NCBI GenBank assembly: GCA_018668095.1
Contig: JABIQF010000245.1
Location: 1-8,372 of the forward strand
DNA: 8,372 nucleotides
From: Cellvibrionales bacterium
GTDB lineage: Bacteria; Pseudomonadota; Gammaproteobacteria; Pseudomonadales; UBA7434
Direction: 5' to 3'
A program made the position numbers and the translations under genes. The notes under the pieces were generated by a model. That model searched no databases and was not told the origin of the DNA. It was given only the letters and a program-made list of their open reading frames with translations. Shown in pieces: positions 1 through 6,595 of the stretch. Positions within the stretch are counted from its first letter, which is position 1. Every line of letters starts with the position of its first letter.

Positions 1-222
1 CTGGCATGTCGGGCCACTCCCGACGACCTTGAACTTAAAACTTAAATACACACACAACTCCCCACCCAATAGCAGAACTCAATAAAGCCCCAAAAGCCGC
101 CCCAAAAAAAACCTTTATCAAACAACTTCCGATCAAATAACACACAGATCATTTTCCACACACACTTAAACTTATCGAATCACCACCCCCAACGTCCCGT
201 CCAAAGTGCCTAACAAAAAACT
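1..222 (+). other. Non-coding C-rich, G-poor region upstream of the fliE promoter
   Basis: I see no convincing gene here. A short open frame from the window edge to a TAA at 43-45 could be the tail of an upstream gene, but its 14 residues are not recognisable. A perfect 6-bp inverted repeat (GTCGGG/CCCGAC, 8-13 and 19-24, 5-nt loop) is not followed by a T-run, so it is not a standard intrinsic terminator. By hand count, positions 41-220 contain 63 C and only 12 G, with several CA-repeat patches. Such unstructured C-rich, G-poor RNA is typical of Rho loading (rut) sites, so a Rho-dependent terminator for an upstream + strand transcript is a reasonable inference, not a demonstrated one. Confidence 0.4.
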
Positions 223-239
223 TGGCGCACTTAATGCAT
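222..239 (+). promoter_or_regulatory. Candidate sigma-54 (RpoN) promoter of the fliE operon
   Basis: The sequence TTGGCGCACTTAATGCAT has GG at 224-225 and GC at 236-237 with exactly 10 nt between them, matching the -24/-12 architecture (consensus TGGCAC-N5-TTGC). The -24 block reads TGGCGC and the -12 block ATGCA, so each carries one mismatch. Transcription would start near 249, giving a leader of about 130 nt before fliE. RpoN control of fliE operons, with FleQ/FleR or FlrA/FlrC activators, is established in Pseudomonas and Vibrio; its use here is inferred. Confidence 0.72.
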
Positions 240-264
240 TGATCAATAAGGAATGTTCTCAACC

Positions 265-287
265 GTCGATAAAGTCAATTTGTCGAC
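265..287. promoter_or_regulatory. 23-bp imperfect palindrome in the fliE leader, candidate FleQ/FlrC-type activator site
   Basis: The arms GTCGATAAA (265-273) and TTTGTCGAC (279-287) flank the 5-nt centre GTCAA. Eight of the nine arm pairs are Watson-Crick and the remaining one is a T/G mismatch, which would be a wobble pair in RNA. The element lies about +17 to +39 from the predicted sigma-54 start. It contains two overlapping partial matches to the FleQ box (GTCaNTAAAtTGAC as I recall it), at 265-278 and 274-287. FleQ is known to bind downstream of the RpoN start in the fliE leader of P. aeruginosa. The same repeat could alternatively act as an RNA hairpin. Confidence 0.45.
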
Positions 288-337
288 GAGTCAGTGCGTG
301 ATTAACCCCTTATCACCACCGAAGCTTTCACGAGGAC

Positions 338-351
338 GACAAATAATTGAC
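338..351 (+). promoter_or_regulatory. FleQ-box-like element near the fliE start
   Basis: GACAAATAATTGAC agrees with the recalled FleQ box GTCaNTAAAtTGAC at 11 of 14 positions by eye (counting N as a match), with the right half AATTGAC perfect. It lies 26 nt before the fliE start codon and downstream of the predicted RpoN promoter, in the same leader as the palindrome at 265-287. It is assigned by pattern only. It overlaps a TTGACA hexamer (347-352) that has no matching -10. Confidence 0.33.
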
Positions 352-377
352 AGCGCATAAAACACGCGGAGCATCAC

Positions 378-737
378 ATGACAAATCGAGTAGATATGGG
401 TCGGCCAGATATTAGCCAAGTACTCAATGAAATGCGGGCACTTAAAAGTCGCGCTCAAGGCTTTGAACCTGCAACCGCCGCTGGCGATGTTAATCAAGCC
501 GCCGCCACTCGTGGTGTCGAATTCCAACAGCTCTTGAGCAATGCCGTTAATCAAGTTAACTCAGTACAAAAAGAATCTAGCCAATTGGCTGAATCGTTTC
601 AACTGGGTGACCCTAATGTAACCCTATCGCAAGTAGTTGTGGCTTCAGAAAAGGCCGGTATCGCCTTTGAAGCAATGACCGAAGTCCGTAACAAATTAGT
701 CAACGCTTACGAAGATATTATGAATATGCCTATCTAA
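378..737 (+). CDS. fliE: Flagellar hook-basal body complex protein FliE
   Basis: FliE is the small protein that joins the MS ring to the proximal rod and is the first rod-type substrate of the flagellar type III export apparatus. The product is 119 aa, slightly longer than the usual 100-110. Its C-terminal half is the diagnostic part: an LSQVVVASEKAGIAFEAM-type segment (about residues 83-100), then a conserved EVRNKLVNAYEDIMNMPI ending. There is no signal peptide, as expected for a type III substrate. The ATG at 378 has a GGAG Shine-Dalgarno at 368-371 with 6-nt spacing; an in-frame ATG at 396 has no better site. It is the first gene of the operon behind the sigma-54 promoter and is followed by fliF after 86 nt. 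Confidence 0.96.
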   Translation: MTNRVDMGRPDISQVLNEMRALKSRAQGFEPATAAGDVNQAAATRGVEFQQLLSNAVNQVNSVQKESSQLAESFQLGDPNVTLSQVVVASEKAGIAFEAMTEVRNKLVNAYEDIMNMPI

Positions 738-750
738 CTAAGTGGTGTTA

Positions 751-776
751 ATGAACCTTAGTGATGAACCTTAGTG
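751..776 (+). repeat. Perfect 13-bp tandem duplication in the fliE-fliF gap
   Basis: The unit ATGAACCTTAGTG occurs twice back to back (751-763 and 764-776), and the next base A also continues the pattern. It sits in the 86-nt non-coding gap, so its length (not a multiple of 3) does no coding harm. It looks like a recent slippage duplication; no regulatory role is evident. Confidence 0.9.
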
Positions 777-823
777 AAATTTGAATATCGCTTAACTAAA
801 ACGCAACGATAGAAAAAACAGCC

Positions 824-2572
824 ATGGCAGAGAGTACAGCTACAGATCCCGCCGTAATGGAAACATCATCACCGGGAACTTTCGAAAGCTTTTTAAATTT
901 AGAGTTCGGTCGTCAGATTGGCTTAATGTTTGGTCTTGCAGCCAGTGTTGCTATTGGCGTGGCCTTAGCGCTATGGCTTATGGTCGATAAAGATTTTAAG
1001 CCCTTGTATGCCAGCCTAGAACAACTCGACTCAACCAGTATTATCGAGATATTGGATTCAAACAGAATTAACTATCGAATTGATAACCGCTCTGGCGCTT
1101 TATTAGTCGATGCCGATCAAATTCATCAAGCACGATTAAGTCTTGCCTCTGCAGGTATGCCAGCCGATCGTAATATGGGTTTTGAGTTGCTTGATCAAGA
1201 GCAGCCTTTAGGTACTAGCCAGTTTATGGAGAACGCGCGTTACCGTCGTAGTTTAGAGGGCGAGTTGGCGAGAACCATTAGCAGTATAGGCGCTGTGCGT
1301 TCTGCACGTGTGCATCTAGCTATTCCAAAATCGACGGTGTTTCTGCGTGATAAACGCGAGCCACGTGCATCTGTATTTATTGAAGCTTATCAGGGTCGAA
1401 CAGTCAGTGATGAGCAGGTCAGAGCGGTTGCAAATTTAGTCGTTTCCAGTGTGCCTGAACTTAATATTCGCAATGTGACGGTGGTTGATCAGCGTGGTAA
1501 TTTGCTGTCAGACTTCGATAGCGATCCAAAATATGCTGAAGCTGCAAGGCAGATAGAATATACACGACAAATCGAATCTGACTTGCTGCAGCGCGTTAAT
1601 GGTTTACTGGCCCCCATTGTTGGTGATCAAAAATTTAGAGCCGAAGTGTCTATCGATTTAGATTTTACCCAAATTGAGCAAACGGCCGAAGTTTATAACC
1701 CTGATTTGTCGGCTGTACGCAGCGAGCAAACCACCAGTGAGCGAACTCAGCAAGCCGATGGTTCAACCGGTGTGCCGGGCGCATTAAGTAATCAGCCGCC
1801 ACTCACAGGCAACACTTCAGCACGGGTCGATCCCATTACGGGTAAAGCAGTGCCCGAGCCAACGCGTTCAAGAGTATTGGAAACACGCAACTTCGAATTA
1901 GATCGCACAATTAGTTATACGCGTAATGCAGTGGGCCAAGTGCGTCGTATGACAGTCGCCGTTGCTGTCGATGATTTGCTCGCAAGAGCCGAAGATTCAG
2001 CTACTGAAGGCGTTGAGGGTGCAGGTGAAAGTGAAGCAGCGCCAACATTGAGAAACGGTAAGCTACCATGGGATGCTTCGGACTTAGAGCGCCTAACTGT
2101 ATTAGTGCAAAACGCTGTCGGTTATGATGTAACACGCGGTGATAGAGTCATTGTTGTTAATACCCCGTTTTTACGTATTGATCCTGAAATAGAAGCGCCC
2201 ATGGCATTGAAATTATGGGAGCAAGATGTTTTTTGGTTAGGACTCAAATGGTTTTTAGGTGTGGCGGCTTTTTTGATGGTTATCTTTATGGTGTTACGCC
2301 CAACACTTAATCGCTTGACTGAAAATTCGCAAAAAATTAAAGAGCTAGAAGGTCGTCATAAAGCGGCGTTACATGCGGTTATGGAAAACTCAGACGGTTT
2401 AACTGAGACAGTTGGCCCTGACGGTAAAGTGACTTTAAATTCGCCAAACAAAAATCTATTACCTTCGCCAGATGATCGCTTAGAAGATCAAATTGATATG
2501 GTACGCAATATGGTATCTGATGATCCTGATCGCGTCGCACAAGTAATACAAGGTTGGTCTAACAGTGAGTGA
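824..2572 (+). CDS. fliF: Flagellar MS-ring protein FliF
   Basis: FliF forms the MS ring in the inner membrane, the foundation of the basal body that houses the export gate and carries the FliG rotor. At 582 aa it is of normal length. A cytoplasmic N-terminus precedes a first membrane segment at about 33-54. The ring-building motifs follow, with the family-typical segments NMGFELLDQE (117-126), ARYRRSLEGELART (138-151) and ARVHLAIPK (161-169). A proline/glycine-rich low-complexity stretch at about 300-350 corresponds to the beta-collar insertion. The second membrane segment is at about 469-491. The tail at 549-580 is the acidic/amphipathic FliG-binding region. The ATG at 824 has only a weak Shine-Dalgarno (GATAG/AGAAAA context), but the N-terminus aligns with the family. 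The 3' end overlaps fliG by 8 nt. Confidence 0.97.
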   Translation: MAESTATDPAVMETSSPGTFESFLNLEFGRQIGLMFGLAASVAIGVALALWLMVDKDFKPLYASLEQLDSTSIIEILDSNRINYRIDNRSGALLVDADQIHQARLSLASAGMPADRNMGFELLDQEQPLGTSQFMENARYRRSLEGELARTISSIGAVRSARVHLAIPKSTVFLRDKREPRASVFIEAYQGRTVSDEQVRAVANLVVSSVPELNIRNVTVVDQRGNLLSDFDSDPKYAEAARQIEYTRQIESDLLQRVNGLLAPIVGDQKFRAEVSIDLDFTQIEQTAEVYNPDLSAVRSEQTTSERTQQADGSTGVPGALSNQPPLTGNTSARVDPITGKAVPEPTRSRVLETRNFELDRTISYTRNAVGQVRRMTVAVAVDDLLARAEDSATEGVEGAGESEAAPTLRNGKLPWDASDLERLTVLVQNAVGYDVTRGDRVIVVNTPFLRIDPEIEAPMALKLWEQDVFWLGLKWFLGVAAFLMVIFMVLRPTLNRLTENSQKIKELEGRHKAALHAVMENSDGLTETVGPDGKVTLNSPNKNLLPSPDDRLEDQIDMVRNMVSDDPDRVAQVIQGWSNSE

Positions 2573-3578
2573 TAAAAAATTAGCCGATTCTATCCCTTAT
2601 ATCGAAAAGGCATCGATTCTATTATTGACGGTTGGTGAAGAAGCCGCTGCATCGATACTGAAGCAATTAGGGCCTAAAGAAGTGCAGCGCATTGGTACAG
2701 CTATGGCTGTGTTAAGTGATGTTAAACGCGAAAAGGTCGCAGCAGTATTTAATTCTTTTATTGCCGAAATTACTAATACAACTGGCTTTGGTATAGGCGC
2801 AGATAGTTATGTGCGTAATATGCTGACTAAAGCCTTAGGTGCTGAAAAAGCCTCGGGCATTATTGACCGAATTTTGCTGGGTGGAAATACGCAGGGCTTA
2901 GATACGCTTAAATGGATGGACGCGCGCGCCATTTCAGATGTGATTAAACAAGAGCATCCGCAAATTCAGGCCATTGTTATTGCTTATCTTGAAGGTGATC
3001 TTTCAGCCGAGGTGCTTTCTTATTTACCTGAAAATATGCGCCTCGATGTAGTTATTCGCGTGGCTAAACTAGATACCGTACAACCCGATGCATTAAACGA
3101 ATTGAATAATATTCTTGAACGACAATTCTCGGGTGGCTCATCGGCACAGAAACGACGTATTGGCGGCACTAAAGTGGCGGCCGACATTATGACAAACCTT
3201 GATGGCACCATTGAATCTGAGTTAATGGATGCACTCACGGAAGTAGACGGCGAGTTAGCTGAGACTATTCAGGACTTGATGTTTGTCTTTGCTAATTTAA
3301 TGGATGTGGATGATCGTGGTATTCAAACCTTATTGCGAGAAATTTCTACCGATATATTAGTGGTGGCATTAAAAGGTGCTGATGAAGACTTGCGAGAAAA
3401 AATATATAGCAATATGTCTTCACGCGCTGCCGACTTGTTGCGTGATGATCTTGAAGCCTCTGGCCCGACTAAATTGAGCGATGTAGAAGCGGCACAAAAA
3501 GAAATACTTGCAGTGGCTAGACGCATGGCAGAAGCGGGAGAGATTATTCTCGGTGGCTCTGGTGAAGAGATGCTTTAA
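2565..3578 (+). CDS. fliG: Flagellar motor switch protein FliG (GTG start)
   Basis: FliG is the C-ring protein that binds the FliF tail and receives torque from the stator; with FliM/FliN it switches rotation direction. The 337-aa length is typical. The N-terminal FliF-binding domain begins KASILLLTVGEEAAASILKQL (about 15-35). The middle domain has the EHPQ motif at 130-133, where FliM binds. The C-terminal torque helix keeps K270, R287, D294 and D295, equivalent to E. coli K264, R281, D288 and D289; the position of E. coli R297 is K303, a conservative change. The family start MSDKK falls on the GTG at 2565, inside the end of fliF, with a weak AAGG at 2550-2553 about 11 nt upstream. The 8-nt overlap suggests translational coupling, which would help keep FliF and FliG in 1:1 ratio. 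Confidence 0.97.
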   Translation: MSDKKLADSIPYIEKASILLLTVGEEAAASILKQLGPKEVQRIGTAMAVLSDVKREKVAAVFNSFIAEITNTTGFGIGADSYVRNMLTKALGAEKASGIIDRILLGGNTQGLDTLKWMDARAISDVIKQEHPQIQAIVIAYLEGDLSAEVLSYLPENMRLDVVIRVAKLDTVQPDALNELNNILERQFSGGSSAQKRRIGGTKVAADIMTNLDGTIESELMDALTEVDGELAETIQDLMFVFANLMDVDDRGIQTLLREISTDILVVALKGADEDLREKIYSNMSSRAADLLRDDLEASGPTKLSDVEAAQKEILAVARRMAEAGEIILGGSGEEML

Positions 3579-3631
3579 GTTGTATTCGTTTGCTTTAACA
3601 GTTGTTTATTATTTTTTATTAGAGACGCAGT

Positions 3632-4375
3632 ATGACAGATGATGTCTTGCCGGTAGAGCAGGTAACAGCAGCAGAGCCTTGGCTTTTACCCGAGTTTAAG
3701 GCTAAGCATATCGTGAGTGGTGCTGATGACGAGCCAAGACAGTTGTCGGGCTTTGCGCAGCGTCGTTCGCTTGCCTCTAATAAGCCATCCTCCGCTTTAC
3801 AACTTAACCGAGCAATGACAGCTGGGCAGTTGGAACAATTGACTAGAGAGGCGCGAGAAGCGGGCTTTAGCGAAGGACGAGTTGCGGGTTACGAAAAAGG
3901 TTATGCCGAAGGTGAATCGCGAGCAAGAGAGACGGTAGAAAAACATGCTCAAGTGGTATTAGCCGGCCAGCAATTATCGCTTACGCAGCTTATTGAATCA
4001 GTTATTCAGCCATTGGCTAATCAACGTGACGATTTACAAACAGTGTTATCGCAGTTGGTGGCAAAAATTGCCGAACGTGTTTGTTATCGAGAATTGCTAA
4101 CAGACAATAGCAGTATTCAAGCCGTTGTCGGTGAAGCGATTGATGCCCTACCTATTGGCGAGTCAGATATAAAAATCTATCTTAATCCTAAAGACCTTGC
4201 CGTTTTTGAATCGATTCCTGGTTTTGTTCAAGACAGTTGGCCGTTACGCAGCGATGAGCAATTAACCTTGGGTGATTGCCGCATAGAAAGTGCTAATAGC
4301 TTGGTCGACTTTACTCGATCTTCACGTATGACATCTATTCTTGATGCAACGTTTGCACTCAATGAGCCGGATTGA
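3632..4375 (+). CDS. fliH: Flagellar assembly protein FliH
   Basis: FliH is a dimeric stator-like protein that holds the FliI ATPase, restrains its activity and tethers it to the C-ring protein FliN and the export gate. The product is 247 aa. Its N-terminus is poorly conserved but includes W17 in an AEPWLLPEF context, reminiscent of the tryptophan-containing FliN-contact region. A run of five glycines spaced every four residues (G78, G82, G86, G90, G94) is the GxxxG-repeat helix characteristic of FliH. A charged helical stretch and the FliH/YscL C-terminal domain, related to ATP synthase b/delta subunits, follow (about 120-240). The start at 3632 has AGAG at 3621-3624 with 7-nt spacing. The gene lies 53 nt after fliG, and its TGA (4373-4375) shares a base with the fliI ATG. 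Confidence 0.93.
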   Translation: MTDDVLPVEQVTAAEPWLLPEFKAKHIVSGADDEPRQLSGFAQRRSLASNKPSSALQLNRAMTAGQLEQLTREAREAGFSEGRVAGYEKGYAEGESRARETVEKHAQVVLAGQQLSLTQLIESVIQPLANQRDDLQTVLSQLVAKIAERVCYRELLTDNSSIQAVVGEAIDALPIGESDIKIYLNPKDLAVFESIPGFVQDSWPLRSDEQLTLGDCRIESANSLVDFTRSSRMTSILDATFALNEPD

Positions 4376-5796
4376 TGCTTAATTATTTTAACCGCTGCCT
4401 AAGCGATGGCATAGAGCCTGCGAAGCCTTTAGCTGTTGGTTATATTGCGCGTGTTGTAGGACTTACGCTAGAGGCGCGCGGCATTAACTTGGCGTTAGGT
4501 GCGCGTTGTCTCGTTGAAGATGGCGAGCAAGGCAGCTTTGAAGTTGAAGTGGTTGGCTTTGATTCTGATATCACTTTCTTAATGCCTTTACGCGTTTTCT
4601 CTTCGGTTAAACCAGGTGCTCGGGTTACACCAACATCAACCAGTGATAGTGTCCCAGCGGGAAATGCACTACTGGGTCGAGTGATTGATGGCACGGGTAA
4701 ACCGTTAGATTCGAAAGGCCCTATTGGGCATTGCGATAATATTAAGTTTCACCCTGAGCCGATTAACCCTTTATTACGTGAACCTATCAGCAAGCCACTT
4801 GATGTAGGCGTCTGCTCGGTAAATGCTTCTCTCACTATTGGCTGTGGTCAGCGTGTGGGTTTATTTGCTGGCAGCGGCGTGGGTAAAAGTGTTTTGCTGG
4901 GTATGATGACCCGCTTTACTGAGGCTGATGTCGTTATTGTTGCTTTAGTGGGCGAGCGGGGCAAAGAGGTTCGCGAGTTTGTAGAAAATAATCTTGGCTC
5001 ACATGGTATGGATAAAACCATTGTGGTTGCAGCACCTGCGGATGAAACGCCGGTTATGCGATTGCGAGCGGGTATGTATGCCGCGCGTTTATCTGAGCAT
5101 TTTCGTGATGCAGGTAAGCGCACATTGTTATTATTTGATTCCTTAACGCGTTACGCACAGGCTCAGCGTGAAATCGCTTTGGCAACGGGTGAACCGCCTG
5201 CAACCAGAGGCTATCCGCCTTCGGTTTTTGCGCGCTTACCGCAGCTGGTTGAGCGAGCGGGTAACGGTTTAGGTAATGGGGGTTCTGTCACTGCATTTTA
5301 TACGGTGCTCGTTGAAGGTGATGATCTCAGCGATCCGGTGGCTGATTCTGCACGAGCTATTCTCGATGGCCATATTGTTTTGTCTAGAGATATTGCTGGC
5401 CAAGGTATTTATCCGGCTGTGGATATTCAGGCTTCGATTAGTCGTTCTATGGCCAGTATTGTTCCGCCTGAGCATTTGTTAGCGGCTAACCAAGTAAAAC
5501 AATTGTATTCACGCTTTGAGCAAAGTAAGGATCTTATTAGTGTTGGGGCTTATACCTCGGGCATCGATGCTATTACGGATTTGGCGATTGCAAGGCAGCC
5601 TCAAATACAGGCGTTTTTATCGCAAGGATTAAATGATCCCATTAATCTAAAGAATAGCCTTAGTCGCCTGTTAACCATATTAGAGCCAGTAGAGACTATG
5701 GAATCAATGGATGAGCAATCAGCATCGGGTGATCTAGTCGATGCCAATGTTGTTGAAGCGCCTCGCAGAGGAGGGATAGCACTTGGCAATCGCTAA
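4375..5796 (+). CDS. fliI: Flagellum-specific ATPase FliI
   Basis: FliI is the hexameric export ATPase, related to F1-beta, that energises and orders substrate unfolding and delivery. From the ATG at 4375 the product is 473 aa. Walker A is GSGVGKS (166-172), the catalytic glutamate lies in LVGERG (E194), and Walker B is LLLFD (251-255) followed by the family SLTRYAQAQREI block. The conserved EGDDLSDPVADSARAILDGH segment spans about 314-333. An in-frame TTG sits directly before the ATG (4372), but the ATG in the TGATG stop/start overlap with fliH is preferred. The C-terminal tail after about residue 440 is longer and more polar than in E. coli FliI (457 aa), and its last codons contain the fliJ ribosome binding site. 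Confidence 0.97.
   Translation: MLNYFNRCLSDGIEPAKPLAVGYIARVVGLTLEARGINLALGARCLVEDGEQGSFEVEVVGFDSDITFLMPLRVFSSVKPGARVTPTSTSDSVPAGNALLGRVIDGTGKPLDSKGPIGHCDNIKFHPEPINPLLREPISKPLDVGVCSVNASLTIGCGQRVGLFAGSGVGKSVLLGMMTRFTEADVVIVALVGERGKEVREFVENNLGSHGMDKTIVVAAPADETPVMRLRAGMYAARLSEHFRDAGKRTLLLFDSLTRYAQAQREIALATGEPPATRGYPPSVFARLPQLVERAGNGLGNGGSVTAFYTVLVEGDDLSDPVADSARAILDGHIVLSRDIAGQGIYPAVDIQASISRSMASIVPPEHLLAANQVKQLYSRFEQSKDLISVGAYTSGIDAITDLAIARQPQIQAFLSQGLNDPINLKNSLSRLLTILEPVETMESMDEQSASGDLVDANVVEAPRRGGIALGNR
5769..5775 (+). promoter_or_regulatory. Strong Shine-Dalgarno for fliJ inside fliI
   Basis: AGGAGGG lies 7 nt before the TTG at 5783 and is the strongest ribosome binding site in the window. It decides the fliJ start, because there is no ATG nearby. 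It is read in frame as the Arg-Gly-Gly end of fliI, so the fliI tail doubles as the fliJ translation signal. Confidence 0.85.
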
Positions 5797-6253
5797 GTCT
5801 AAACGTTTGGCAGTAGTTGCTAGACTCGCTGCGCTTCGTGAGCAGCAGCAATTAATTCGTTTGCAGCAAAGTCAGGCCGCCTTGCAGCAGAATCAGCATT
5901 CGCTTGATCGGCTGGTCAGTTATAAAGATGACTACGCTGCTGGTATTGGTGTTAGTGTTGGTGAGATGGGCGACGCCGCAAATGGCGTGGCAGTGAATGA
6001 TCTACAAAACTTTAGTCGCTTTATGAATGATCTTTCTTACGCAACGGATTTACAGCAACAGCAACTCGATAGAGCCAGTGATGCTTGTCAGCTGGATAAC
6101 GATCGCTGGTCTCAGCTTCATGCTCGGCAGCGTCGTCTAGAAGAGTTGGTTGAGGTTCGTCGTCGAGATGAGCTTCACCGTGAGGCTATTAGAGCTGATC
6201 GTGAAAATGATGATCGCTGGAATGCATTACATCAAACATTAAAAGTCCGTTAG
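5783..6253 (+). CDS. fliJ: Flagellar export chaperone FliJ (TTG start)
   Basis: FliJ is a small coiled-coil protein that inserts into the centre of the FliI hexamer, like the gamma subunit of F1, contacts FlhA and escorts late substrate chaperones. The 156-aa product is close to the family length (about 147). It is almost entirely helical and rich in Gln, Arg, Leu and charged residues, with two long coiled arms (about 10-50 and 85-150). These are joined by a Gly-rich turn near 54-68 and the family-typical DLQNFSRFMNDL segment (73-84). The TTG start is chosen because of the AGGAGGG at 5769-5775 and because it gives the expected MAIAKSKRL-type N-terminus. It overlaps fliI by 14 nt. Low overall sequence conservation is normal for FliJ; position and architecture make the call. 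Confidence 0.92.
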   Translation: MAIAKSKRLAVVARLAALREQQQLIRLQQSQAALQQNQHSLDRLVSYKDDYAAGIGVSVGEMGDAANGVAVNDLQNFSRFMNDLSYATDLQQQQLDRASDACQLDNDRWSQLHARQRRLEELVEVRRRDELHREAIRADRENDDRWNALHQTLKVR

Positions 6254-6595
6254 ATAGCCTCGTCTGTATCAGCCAAAGCGCTCTACCTTTTCAACCAACC
6301 TTTTATTTTTACTCCTATCTTATTCTTTCAATTGATTTTTTTTGCAGACTCGTTGCTTTTTTGTCTTGTCGCTATTTGTCGAAAATGGATCTTATAGTGT
6401 AAAGCCGTGTAATTTGTTTAAATTTTATTCGTATTTGTGAGCAGTTACTCTGGCTTACTGTGAGATTTGCGCTAATCTGAAATAACAAAGCACTGTAATC
6501 ACAAAGTTTTGAGTCGTTTTGACCAGTGATATAACACTGAAAACTAGGAAGGTTTAACGAATTACTCAACAAATAATAGTAAGCCGGAGTATGTA
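6254..6595 (+). other. Non-coding gap between fliJ and the STAS gene; pyrimidine-rich, promoter unclear
   Basis: This 342-nt gap is much longer than any other in the cluster. Positions 6281-6370 are about 77% pyrimidine by hand count, with a T8 run at 6336-6343 and a T6 run at 6356-6362, but no stable hairpin precedes either run. Around 6394-6445 the sequence is AT-rich. A short inverted repeat CAGTG/CACTG (6524-6528 and 6535-6539) encloses a TATAAC hexamer (6530-6535) that could be a -10 element, but its -35 partner is poor. No GG-N10-GC sigma-54 site was found. The gap probably separates the export genes from an independently expressed switch pair. No small protein or RNA is recognised. Confidence 0.4.

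Noticed and set aside
8..24. Inverted repeat GTCGGG/CCCGAC as an intrinsic terminator
   Set aside because: There is no T-run after it on either strand, so only a short hairpin can be claimed.
1..45. C-terminal tail of an upstream gene ending in TAA at 43-45
   Set aside because: Only 14 residues are visible and they match no FleR/FlrC or other tail I recognise; the frame could be accidental.
347..352. Perfect TTGACA hexamer as a sigma-70 -35 element for fliE
   Set aside because: At 16-18 nt spacing there is no -10-like sequence, and the resulting start would fall at or after the fliE start codon.
291..554. Minus-strand open frame opposite the fliE leader and fliE start
   Set aside because: It is antisense to a clear gene, its product is Cys/Ile-rich without a family match that I recognise, and it has no supporting start signals.
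4372..4374. TTG as the fliI start codon, one codon before the ATG
   Set aside because: The adjacent ATG at 4375 gives the standard stop/start overlap with fliH and is the stronger initiator; the difference is one residue.
6336..6350. Sigma-54 -12 element (T8 followed by GCA) in the fliJ-STAS gap
   Set aside because: There is no GG dinucleotide 10 nt upstream, so the -24 element is missing.
6434..6463. CRP-like sites (two TGTGAG half-sites)
   Set aside because: Neither half-site has a TCACA partner at 6-nt spacing.
6502..6532. Sigma-28 (FliA) promoter before the STAS gene, from CAAAGTTT
   Set aside because: The -35-like block is good, but at the required 11-nt spacing the -10 reads GACCAGTG instead of GCCGATAA; a GAT-containing match needs an unacceptable 15-nt spacer.
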